From assembly GCF_000499385.1 (NCBI RefSeq), contig NW_013654331.1, positions 1 through 10,000 of the forward strand: 10,000 bases of DNA. The letters are read 5' to 3'. The notes beneath the pieces are model-generated. The model was not told where the DNA came from. It made no database searches and saw nothing but the letters and a program-made list of their open reading frames with translations. Positions 6,906 through 10,000 of the stretch are shown here, one piece after another. This DNA is from Eimeria necatrix. Its lineage: Eukaryota > Apicomplexa > Conoidasida > Eucoccidiorida > Eimeriidae. Position numbers and translations under genes: made by a program. Within the stretch, counting starts at the first letter, position 1, and the number at the start of each line of letters is the position of its first letter.

Positions 6906-7066
6906 GCTGCTGCTGCTGCTGCTGCTGCTCGGCTTACTGCTATGTTTAGGAAATCGCGCCGGCAAACGTCGTATTTGTAAAAAGAATGCAGCAAACCGCG
7001 GGTGTCTGCATGCACGGCGAGGGCGCTGAGGCCGGCTACGGCGAGCCAGCAGCAGGCGGCTCTCAT
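433..7066 (-). CDS. Secreted modular protein, 15 exons, 3' end outside window
   Basis: Predicted gene joined from exons 7066-6938, 6776-6407, 5787-5752, 5553-5530, 5417-5328, 5190-4864, 4676-4656, 4388-4365, 4188-3868, 3645-3622, 2963-2913, 2486-2430, 1979-1869, 1715-1320 and 882-433. The 2431 coding bases hold no in-frame stop and end mid-codon at a donor, so at least 810 residues. Layout by residue: signal peptide 1-20; Cys/Gln/Ala region 21-166; Pro/Glu linkers 167-216; domain copy 1 at 217-325; linkers 326-340; domain copy 2 at 341-447; linkers to 528; polySer-containing, possibly helical C-terminal part from 529. All junctions after the first are phase 1. The signal peptide implies entry to the secretory pathway; final location (surface, microneme, rhoptry, vacuole) cannot be told. 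No family recognised. Splice sites are inferred from consensus, phase and protein-like composition; individual small exons could be wrong, and other exons could have been missed in the larger introns. Confidence 0.72.
613..626. repeat. 14-bp palindrome GGTGTACGTACACC in exon 15
   Basis: Perfect inverted repeat inside the coding sequence (translated as VYVH on the minus strand). Confidence 0.8.
886..928. repeat. CAG/CTG tract at an intron end
   Basis: About 14 CAG units. In gene sense it is (CTG)n ending in CAG, directly followed by exon 15, so it can serve as the pyrimidine-containing tract and acceptor of intron 14. Confidence 0.8.
992..1122. repeat. AAATAAATGAAAAGAT tract in intron 14
   Basis: Imperfect ATAAATAAATGAAAAG/CAGAAATAAATGGAAG units. 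AT-rich intronic filler without coding potential. Confidence 0.65.
1149..1291. repeat. 23-bp tandem repeat with palindromic core
   Basis: Six copies of GAGCTGCTGCAGCAGCAGCAAAG, with a C for G in some junctions. The 23-bp period shifts the frame at each copy, so the region is not translated; it lies in intron 14. Each unit contains the self-complementary GCTGCTGCAGCAGC. Confidence 0.85.
1320..1715 (-). CDS. Exon 14: polySer-containing C-terminal segment
   Basis: Acceptor CATTTTCGCAG at 1716, donor ATGCTG|GTGAGA, phase 1-1, 396 nt. It encodes CEEFPLNLEVPSKAVREQTV and AHLISFLN, a 24-residue Ser run interrupted by one Asp, then RLVSVGAACLAWALNASVFE, ..., VALQLQTALDTKAIKGNKET and SVLKAARLCIDAG. 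Outside the Ser tract the alternation of hydrophobic and charged residues suggests amphipathic helices (HEAT/ARM-like at a guess; no repeat could be proven). The donor is strong and agrees in phase with exon 15. Confidence 0.68.
1556..1631. repeat. CTG tract coding polySer in exon 14
   Basis: Two CTG runs separated by one variant unit (TCG). Read from the minus strand as AGC codons, giving polySer with one Asp (GAC). Confidence 0.8.
1775..1845. repeat. AATTCCAAATT short repeats in intron 13
   Basis: Five or six copies of a 10-12 bp ATTAATTCCAA unit within the 153-nt intron between exons 14 and 13. Confidence 0.6.
1869..1979 (-). CDS. Exon 13: Pro/Gly-rich linker exon
   Basis: Acceptor TTCTTTTTGCAG, donor GAGC|GTGAGT, phase 1-1, 111 nt. 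It encodes EPLPPSPKTPVPPAPREGG, then PRGAPQGPPEGPPRPSPE, about 45% Pro and likely disordered. The base composition is extreme (runs of G and C), with a G-rich template strand. Confidence 0.62.
2027..2411. repeat. Self-complementary GCTA array in intron 12
   Basis: At least nine blocks of (GCTA)n are separated by unique spacers. Two spacers are related: GATAATCTTGCTG (from 2058) and GACAATCTTGCTG (from 2106). The array fills most of the 450-nt intron between exons 13 and 12. No exon with suitable splice sites was found within it. Confidence 0.85.
2430..2486 (-). CDS. Exon 12: charged linker exon
   Basis: Acceptor TTTTGCTGCTGCAG, donor GCAG|GTAAAC, phase 1-1, 57 nt. It encodes EEEEKKKTFIPPEPEKAEA: acidic and basic blocks, then a Pro/Glu end like the other linkers. 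Confidence 0.6.
2487..2912 (-). other. Intron 11: AT-rich, one palindrome
   Basis: Between exons 12 and 11. It holds ATTTTATTTTAATTTT runs and a variant of the dispersed palindrome at 2649-2662. I see no further exon. Confidence 0.5.
2649..2662. repeat. Variant palindrome AGTGTATGTACACT
   Basis: Same GTGTA/TACAC arms as the family, but with A/T ends. It lies in intron 11. Confidence 0.55.
2913..2963 (-). CDS. Exon 11: Pro/Lys linker exon
   Basis: Acceptor TTTTGCTGCAG, donor TGAAG|GTGCAA, phase 1-1, 51 nt. It encodes EALPAVPPIVPKEKKPE and sits between two long AT-rich introns carrying TAAA tracts. Confidence 0.6.
2993..3091. repeat. (TAAA)n tract in intron 10
   Basis: About 24 nearly perfect TAAA units. 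This tract and a palindrome pair near 3302-3354 are the main content of the 658-nt intron between exons 11 and 10. Confidence 0.8.
3302..3354. repeat. Pair of GGTGTACGTACACC palindromes
   Basis: Two perfect 14-bp copies at 3302-3315 and 3341-3354, 25 bp apart, with GCGCATGC and GCGCGC between them. They lie in intron 10. Confidence 0.8.
3622..3645 (-). CDS. Exon 10: 24-nt micro-exon
   Basis: Acceptor TCTGGATTTGCAG, donor AAAAG|GTATTT, phase 1-1. It encodes AEAPPAPK with the split codon and is nearly the same peptide as exon 7. Confidence 0.6.
3722..3862. repeat. CTG/CTA tract right behind the exon 9 donor
   Basis: Interrupted CTG repeat with (CTACTG) stretches. In gene sense it is (CAG)n beginning four bases past the GCAAGT donor and filling most of the 222-nt intron 9. 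Confidence 0.8.
3868..4188 (-). CDS. Exon 9: repeated domain, copy 2
   Basis: Acceptor CCACTTTTTCAG at 4189; 321 nt, phase 1-1, ending at ACAG|GCAAGT, the classical GC-type donor consensus. It encodes QLGLAEALLALPSGGRAVLH, GPLVVHLSGPVDQWSLDLVR, then KSELQEARSVNKWNLREINV and PFTVTG. It differs from exon 6 by a two-codon gap in the Gln run. If read past the donor, the frame stays open through a polySer-coding CAG tract to a stop near 3686, so a read-through or retained-intron form is possible. Confidence 0.72.
4365..4388 (-). CDS. Exon 8: 24-nt micro-exon
   Basis: Acceptor GAAGCCCGCAG, donor CGAG|GTGGGG, phase 1-1. It encodes EEQPPPSR; its last base plus TT of exon 9 restores the same Val seen at the exon 5/6 junction. 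Confidence 0.55.
4592..4640. repeat. Telomere-like TTTAGGG array, intron 7
   Basis: About six perfect TTTAGGG units plus a degenerate start (AGGGCTTAGGG). In gene sense it reads CCCTAAA. Confidence 0.9.
4656..4676 (-). CDS. Exon 7: 21-nt micro-exon
   Basis: Acceptor AACCTCTTCAG, donor AAAG|GTGCGC, phase 1-1. It encodes AEAPPQK with the split codon. It is seven codons long and matches the EAPP pattern of exons 5 and 10. Confidence 0.55.
4820..4861. repeat. Telomere-like TTTAGGG array, intron 6
   Basis: About six units, one with TTTAGAG. In gene sense the array begins inside the splice donor of exon 6: GCAAACCCTAAA. Confidence 0.9.
4864..5190 (-). CDS. Exon 6: repeated domain, copy 1
   Basis: Acceptor TTTGCTGCAG at 5191; the exon is 327 nt, phase 1-1, and runs to ACAG|GCAAAC. 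It encodes about 108 residues: SFGLQEVLLLLPSGQRASLH..., then NPLVVHLPRPVDHCSLEDVR, a seven-Gln run, and KAELQEARNVNKWTLKDLNV up to PISVTG. It is homologous over its full length to exon 9 (about 55% identical by hand count, mostly in LPSG-RA-LH, PLVVHL-PVD, ELQEAR-VNKW). The end point follows from homology with exon 9, phase, and the TAA stop three codons later if the intron were retained. Family unknown. Confidence 0.72.
5328..5417 (-). CDS. Exon 5: Pro/Ala linker with polyAla tract
   Basis: Acceptor GCGTTTTGCAG, donor GAAG|GTGAAA, phase 1-1, 90 nt. It encodes EAPPPAPSPPPAAAP, a run of Ala from (GCA)n, then APSE. The CAG repeat is read in its alanine frame, a homopolymeric amino-acid repeat as common in Eimeria proteins. 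The junction with exon 6 makes Val (G + TT). Confidence 0.65.
5443..5508. repeat. Telomere-like TTTAGGG array, intron 4
   Basis: Nine or ten units, two of them the variant TTAAGGG. It occupies over half of the 112-nt intron between exons 4 and 5. Confidence 0.9.
5530..5553 (-). CDS. Exon 4: 24-nt Pro-rich micro-exon
   Basis: Acceptor TTTTCTGCAG, donor AAAG|GTCTGC, phase 1-1. It encodes PPEPPTPK with the split codon from exon 3 (C + CT = Pro). It is one of four exons of 21-24 nt with an EAPP-like sequence. Confidence 0.6.
5752..5787 (-). CDS. Exon 3: 36-nt Pro/Glu micro-exon
   Basis: Acceptor GGCCCTCCAG, donor CGGC|GTGAGT (a strong donor). Symmetric phase 1-1. It encodes VFEPPSAAKPR between split codons. 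It lies in a small GC-rich island between AT-rich introns, which is how most exons of this gene stand out. Confidence 0.6.
5815..5942. repeat. (AAAT)n tract in intron 2
   Basis: AAATAAAT units with TGAA variants at the exon 3 end of the 619-nt intron 2. Its hydrophobic minus-strand ORFs are repeat artefacts. Confidence 0.75.
5997..6348. repeat. 70-bp tandem repeat, five copies, intron 2
   Basis: Copies start near 5997, 6068, 6138, 6209 and 6279 (period 70-71). The core AATTGTGGCTTTAATGTTTT is shared by copies 1, 2 and 4, while copies 3 and 5 share CTGTGGCCTTTAAAGTTTT or TTGTGGCCTTTAAAGTTTT. All are followed by CAATTTGAAATAAAA. Confidence 0.9.
6387..6400. repeat. Palindrome variant GGTGTACAGACACC
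   Basis: GGTGT/ACACC arms around ACAG, five bases past the exon 2 donor. It is the exact reverse complement of the copy at 9865-9878. Confidence 0.7.
6407..6776 (-). CDS. Exon 2: N-terminal luminal region
   Basis: Acceptor ATTTGCAG at 6777-6784, phase 0 in, phase 1 out at donor AAGA|GTGCGC. The 123 codons read ATGDTKSPACFAFSRTENPE..., then GFYGPRARILQRLAAYAPAA, a Gln/His-rich run (QQHQQQLLQQ), an Ala-rich stretch, a Leu-rich segment with CC (LLDLVAFLCCLSRQ) and a charged end (KEQIQKWEALGLDVQEELSK). Composition is that of a soluble helical region. The other two frames are less protein-like. No known domain recognised. Confidence 0.7.
6853..6930. repeat. CTG tract in intron 1
   Basis: CTG units with two CTGCG interruptions. 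In gene sense (CAG)n starts eight bases past the exon 1 donor (GTAAGCCGAGCAG). Confidence 0.8.
6938..7066 (-). CDS. Exon 1: start codon and signal peptide
   Basis: The 43 codons open with MRAACCWLAVAGLSALAVHA followed by DTRGLL: a short positive start, a hydrophobic core and small residues at -1/-3, a textbook signal peptide with cleavage predicted after residue 20. The ATG at 7066 is the first in this frame; the frame is open a little upstream but without ATG. The exon ends at GCA|GTAAGC, phase 0, matching the phase-0 acceptor of exon 2. A TGCATGCA octamer (7007-7014) lies inside the signal-peptide coding sequence. Confidence 0.75.
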
Positions 7067-7330
7067 TGCGGGGCGATCAGGGCGCAAAACGGGGGAAAAA
7101 AGGACCAAAAGAACCCAATTTTGTCATTTATTTACTTTTATTTCTTTTAATTCAAAAAAAGAAACTGAGAAACGCATTTGTGGCGCTGACGCGACACCCC
7201 GGCGCCCGCCGCAGCCTCGCATTCCAGACAGCGCTCGAGCCGCAGCAGCAGCAGGTGACTCGGCGGGAACTGCCGCTGAAACTCAGCTTTTTTCCGCTCT
7301 TTTTGTTTTAAAAAAGAATTAAAATGATTT
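7067..7330. other. Upstream flank of the large gene
   Basis: Contains about 70 bp of T-rich sequence (in gene sense) next to the start codon and a GC-rich island at 7180-7270. Minus-strand frames in the island are open and Cys-containing (ERCLECEAAAG), but no full splice model fits, so it could be untranslated leader, promoter, or the 3' end of an upstream gene. I see no recognisable core promoter. Confidence 0.35.
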
Positions 7331-7351
7331 AATTTGAATTTTATTTCCCTT

Positions 7352-7475
7352 TTAATGTTCAAATTCGACAAATACAACCGGAAAGCTGGAGGCGCAGCGC
7401 AGTTGAACTGGTCCAGCCGCGAGTCGGCAGCGCCGCTCTGGCACTGACCGCCCGCCGATTGCAAATTCCGTTTCT
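7352..7475 (-). CDS. Coding-like stretch, unidentified
   Basis: A minus-strand frame reads EFAIGGRSVPERRCRLAAG, PVQLRCASSFPVVFVEFEH and a stop at 7352-7354. A second minus frame is open too, as is a plus frame, so the choice is uncertain. It may be the terminal exon of a small gene lying upstream of the large one. The 5' boundary is approximate. Confidence 0.22.
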
Positions 7476-7524
7476 TGAAACTCCACTTTTGAATTGTTTT
7501 CTTCATTTGTTTATTCAAAACAAT

Positions 7525-7659
7525 TTATTTAAATAAATTAAAACAATTAAATAATAATTCAAATTGAAGCTGAGGCGCAAAGAAGTGCTCGACGCGCCCG
7601 CAATCGGCCGAGATACTGAACCGGGACCCAATCAAAAAATACCGGGCTTTCTTTCGCAT
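7525..7659 (-). CDS. Short ORF or exon, unidentified
   Basis: ATG-initiated, 44 codons, with an in-frame stop seven codons upstream of the ATG. The protein-like part reads MRKKARYFLIGSRFSISADC, then GRVEHFFAPQLQFEL; the last ten codons are AT-rich and look intronic. No family recognised. Confidence 0.22.
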   Translation of the reverse strand: MRKKARYFLIGSRFSISADCGRVEHFFAPQLQFELLFNCFNLFK

Positions 7660-7723
7660 TTCCACTTTAAATAATATTTAATTTAATTTAATTTAATTTA
7701 AAATAATAAATCAATTCAAATTT

Positions 7724-7825
7724 TTATTTGATTTCGCTCAGTTTGGCTCCGAAGTCGCCCGTTTGCCCATTCTTGAATTCAGCTTGCGGTGTGCAGCTTT
7801 CCGCAACAAAGATCTTCAGATCTTG
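7724..7825 (-). CDS. Probable terminal exon, unidentified gene
   Basis: The good acceptor TTATATTTCCAG is followed by 33 codons with normal protein composition: QDLKIFVAESCTPQ, AEFKNGQTGDFGAKLSEIK, then TAA. No donor-like GT is available before the stop. A phase-0 donor that could feed it exists near 8009 (CAA|GTGACT after FEWEVPQIDLCFFATQ), but the rest of that gene cannot be traced. Confidence 0.33.
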   Translation of the reverse strand, partial: QDLKIFVAESCTPQAEFKNGQTGDFGAKLSEIK

Positions 7826-8580
7826 CTGGAAATATAATCAAATTTGCAGATTTGATTTGCTTTTTAAATCCAGATTTGATTTAATTTGCAAATTAAATTT
7901 TATTTCTTTTATTTGCTGCTTTAAATTCGAGTTTGTTGTAAAAGAAAAAACTGCAAATTTCCAATTTCTTGCAGTTTTCATCCGCAGTGCAGTCACTTGA
8001 GTTGCAAAGAAACACAAGTCTATTTGCGGAACTTCCCATTCAAAAGTGAATATTAAAAGTGAATTAAATTTAATTATTTAATTTAAAATAAATAATTTAA
8101 TTTAATTCTCTTTTAGTTTTCACTTTTGAGCTTTCATGAAGGAGAATTTTTAGAAAATTGAAAAACAAATGCACATGCTGCTCCAAACAGTTCCAATTTT
8201 TTAAATTCAAAACAAAAAATTAATTAACTAATTTGATTAAATGACGCAGCTAAAACTGCAGCAGCAGCAGCAGCAGCAGCAGCAGCTCTAAAAGTGAATT
8301 AAGTGCAGCAAGCATTCTTGCAAATGAATAAATTTTAAATTTATTTATTTGAAAATAAAAAATTTGAATTTTTGCTGCAGTCTTTGCTGCAAGCCGCGGA
8401 CTCTTATTATTAAACTGAGGGGAATAAAGCTTGTTAGGAAAACAAGCCAAATATGAAATTATAAAATAATTAAATTCAAAATTAAATAATTAAAATTAAA
8501 ATCAAAAATAAAAATAAATCAAATTTGCTGCCGCATGCAGGTGATTGCTTTCTGCTGAGGCCCATATACTTTAAAAAGAG
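7826..8580. other. AT-rich stretch without clear gene
   Basis: Mostly AATTTAATTT-type sequence. A GC-neutral patch at 7985-8035 might hold an exon of the unidentified minus-strand gene. A (CAG)8-9 tract lies at 8260-8286. Nothing else is supportable. Confidence 0.5.
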
Positions 8581-8599
8581 CAGCAGCAGCAGCAGCTAG

Positions 8600-8633
<34 letters not shown>

Positions 8634-8735
8634 TAGAAGCAGCAGCAACAGCAGAAGCAGCACCGCCTACGAGGAGAAACAGCAGTTACTAAGAACAGTA
8701 GCAGCAGCAGCAGCTGAGAACAGCAGCAGCAACTA

Positions 8736-8766
<31 letters not shown>

Positions 8767-8768
8767 CT
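8579..8768. repeat. CAG-rich block with AGCTAGAAG interruptions
   Basis: Several (CAG)n runs separated by TAGAAGCAGCAG and similar spacers. In-frame stops in the interruptions argue against translation. Confidence 0.75.
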
Positions 8769-8817
8769 GATTGAGCTTAGCAACAAAAGCAAGTGACTTT
8801 TCTCACGGAAACATATA

Positions 8818-8963
8818 ATGATTAATTTGCTTTTTGCTTTTTGCTTTTTGCTGCTCATTTGCCAGCAGCAAACTGGCAGCTTTAGTGCTGCACTTCACCT
8901 GCTGCTGCTCGTGAGCTGTTTGTACACCTCAGTCGCAATTGCTGAAGCTCCCGAGCAGCAAAA

Positions 8964-9006
<43 letters not shown>

Positions 9007-9018
9007 AGAGACGGTTAA
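8818..9018 (+). CDS. Weak ORF with hydrophobic start and polyGln end
   Basis: 66 codons: MINLLFAFCFLLLICQQQTG, SFSAALHLLLLVSCLYTSVA, IAEAPEQQKEQ, then a Gln run and a stop. The first residues could pass for a signal or membrane segment, but they come from a TTTTTGC triplication, and the tail is the surrounding CAG repeat. It contains a half copy of the dispersed palindrome (TGTACACCTCAG). It could be a first exon or chance. Confidence 0.15.
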
Positions 9019-9173
9019 GCTCTGAAGGGGCAGCAGCGGAATCCGCTGCAGCAGCAGCAGCAGCGCGAGCAGCTGCAGCACAGGAGTGCTGCTGCCACAG
9101 CAGTACGAACTGCCGCAGCCCTGAAGTGCAGCAGCAGCAGCAGCAGCAGCAAGCGTGCAGCTGCAGCACTGGG

Positions 9174-9206
<33 letters not shown>

Positions 9207-9262
9207 GCGTGCAGCTGCAGCACTGGGAAGCAGCAGCAGCAGCAGCAGCAGCAAAAGTGCTG
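8958..9262. repeat. CAG tracts with a 54-bp higher-order unit
   Basis: CAG runs at 8968-9005, 9047-9065, 9128-9150, 9176-9204 and 9230-9252. The spacer AAGCGTGCAGCTGCAGCACT starts at 9151 and again at 9205 (54-bp period), showing that repeat plus spacer was duplicated together. Confidence 0.75.
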
Positions 9263-9334
9263 CTGCTGCTCTATTGAATCCGCGGGCTGTGAAAGGAACC
9301 CTAAAAGGCCCACTGAGTGCACATTAAACAGGGG

Positions 9335-9348
9335 GGTGTAGCTACACC
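9335..9348. repeat. 14-bp palindrome GGTGTAGCTACACC
   Basis: A perfect inverted repeat with GC at the centre, in non-coding DNA right of the CAG block. Confidence 0.75.
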
Positions 9349-9379
9349 TGAAAAAGGCTTTTTTGTGAATTTAAATAAA

Positions 9380-9496
9380 ATTAAAAGAAATTTAATTTAT
9401 CGGCTTTTGTTGACTTCAAAAGAAATTCAGAAAAAAATAGAATTAAAAGAAATTTAATTTATTGGCTTTTGTTGACTTTAAAAGAAATTCAGAAAA
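9380..9496. repeat. 62-bp direct repeat, two copies
   Basis: ATTAAAAGAAATTTAATTTA starts at 9380 and again at 9442, both followed by T(C/T)GGCTTTTGTTGACTT and AAAAGAAATTCAGAAAAA. The copies are nearly identical, so the duplication is recent. Confidence 0.85.
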
Positions 9497-9763
9497 ATGC
9501 AATTTAAGTATTTTCTTTGCTTTCTGTCTATTTCGGTGAGGCCTGTTTCCCGCGGGGCCAATGGTGTCGAGACACTCGAGCAGAAAAGGCCTCAGAGTGT
9601 TATTTTATATTCATTTTTATTTTTTAATTTAATTTTATTTTATATCCTTCAGAAAAGTGGAAAGAAAGAGAAAATGCAAGAAGGCAAGCCGTTCCCAGCT
9701 CGGCTGCGAGATGGCGGGGCCCCCGGCGGCGCCCAGAGCTCCCGTTGCGCCAAATGGTTTTAA
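9497..9763 (+). CDS. Possible two-exon small ORF
   Basis: ATG at 9497, 13 codons (MQFKYFLCFLSIS), donor TCG|GTGAGG, a 117-nt T-rich intron ending TATATCCTTCAG, then 36 codons from 9653 (KSGKKEKMQEGKPFPARLRD...) to TAA: 49 residues in all. The splice pair is convincing; the reading frame is not, since all three frames of the second exon are open. One alternative reads EMAGPPAAPRAPVAPNGFN and may be better if the true upstream exon lies elsewhere. Confidence 0.25.
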   Translation: MQFKYFLCFLSISVRPVSRGANGVETLEQKRPQSVILYSFLFFNLILFYILQKSGKKEKMQEGKPFPARLRDGGAPGGAQSSRCAKWF

Positions 9764-10000
9764 TTGAGGAAATTAATCTTTAATTAAATTATTAAATGTT
9801 TAAAATAAATGAAATAAATCAAAAGTGAGGGAAGACTAGACTTTGCGCAGCCGAGACGGCACGAGGTGTCTGTACACCTCGCGCACTCGACGATGCATGC
9901 CAAGCGGATCTGCCGATCACTTCAATTCAAGTTGACTTCGAAGCTGCAAAAATGGAAAACAAATGAACTTTTTGACTTTTAAATGAAAACTAATTGAACT
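9764..10000. other. Non-coding flank with TGCATGC motif
   Basis: AT-rich DNA plus a GC patch holding the palindrome at 9865-9878 and TGCATGC at 9894-9900. TGCATGC is a known recognition core of apicomplexan AP2 factors, but function here is unproven. On the minus strand a short frame ending GCATGCATCGTCGA|GTGCGC resembles the exon 2 donor context. Confidence 0.3.
9865..9878. repeat. Palindrome variant GGTGTCTGTACACC
   Basis: Embedded in GAGGTGTCTGTACACCTC, followed by GCGCACTC as at the 6387 copy, and 15 bp from a TGCATGC motif. Confidence 0.75.

Noticed and set aside
6784..7014. TGCATGC motifs at 6784-6790 and 7007-7014 (also 3691-3697) as promoter elements
   Set aside because: They fall in intron 1, inside the coding part of exon 1, and in intron 9. 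The motif is a known AP2 core, but these positions give no support for promoter function.
8250..8450. Minus-strand ORF of 66 residues with a Leu run
   Set aside because: AT-rich codons plus the CAG tract; no splice or start context and no protein-like segment.
886..9252. CRISPR array or phage-like repeat cluster
   Set aside because: The repeats are simple triplets and AT-rich satellites without regular spacers; introns, signal peptide and codon context are eukaryotic.

Overview
The window looks like nuclear DNA of an apicomplexan coccidian, most probably Eimeria. Long CAG/CTG tracts, interstitial AGGGTTT (plant-type telomere) arrays and GC-rich islands in an AT-rich, TAAA-rich background are together the known signature of the repeat-rich segments of Eimeria chromosomes. 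This is a taxonomic inference; no marker gene is present.

Left two thirds (about 433-7066, minus strand): one intron-rich gene. I rebuilt it by hand from splice sites and reading phase. Fifteen exons join without an in-frame stop into at least 810 residues, and the 3' end lies beyond base 1. It starts with a clear signal peptide (exon 1), then a Cys/Gln/Ala-containing region (exon 2), then repeated modules. Each module has very short Pro/Glu-rich exons (21-90 nt, 'EAPP'-like) leading into a ~107-residue domain exon, present as two diverged tandem copies (exons 6 and 9). Longer Pro-rich linkers follow (exons 10-13), then two large exons (14, 15) that may be helical. After exon 1 every junction is phase 1, so exons 3 to 15 are all symmetric. 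Both domain exons appear to end at GC (not GT) donors. I do not recognise the protein family.

The introns are packed with repeats: CTG/CAG tracts abutting splice sites, three telomere-like arrays in three of introns 4-7, a self-complementary GCTA array, TAAA tracts, a 23-bp and a 70-bp tandem repeat. A 14-bp palindrome family (GGTGTA-NN-TACACC) is scattered over the whole window.

Right third (7067-10000): no confidently assignable gene. At 7352-7825 are coding-like minus-strand stretches of an unidentified gene. From 7826 to 8580 is AT-rich DNA with one short CAG tract. From 8580 to 9262 is a CAG-dominated block with a weak hydrophobic ORF. From 9380 to 9763 come a two-copy AT-rich repeat and a possible two-exon plus-strand ORF, followed by another palindrome and a TGCATGC motif.
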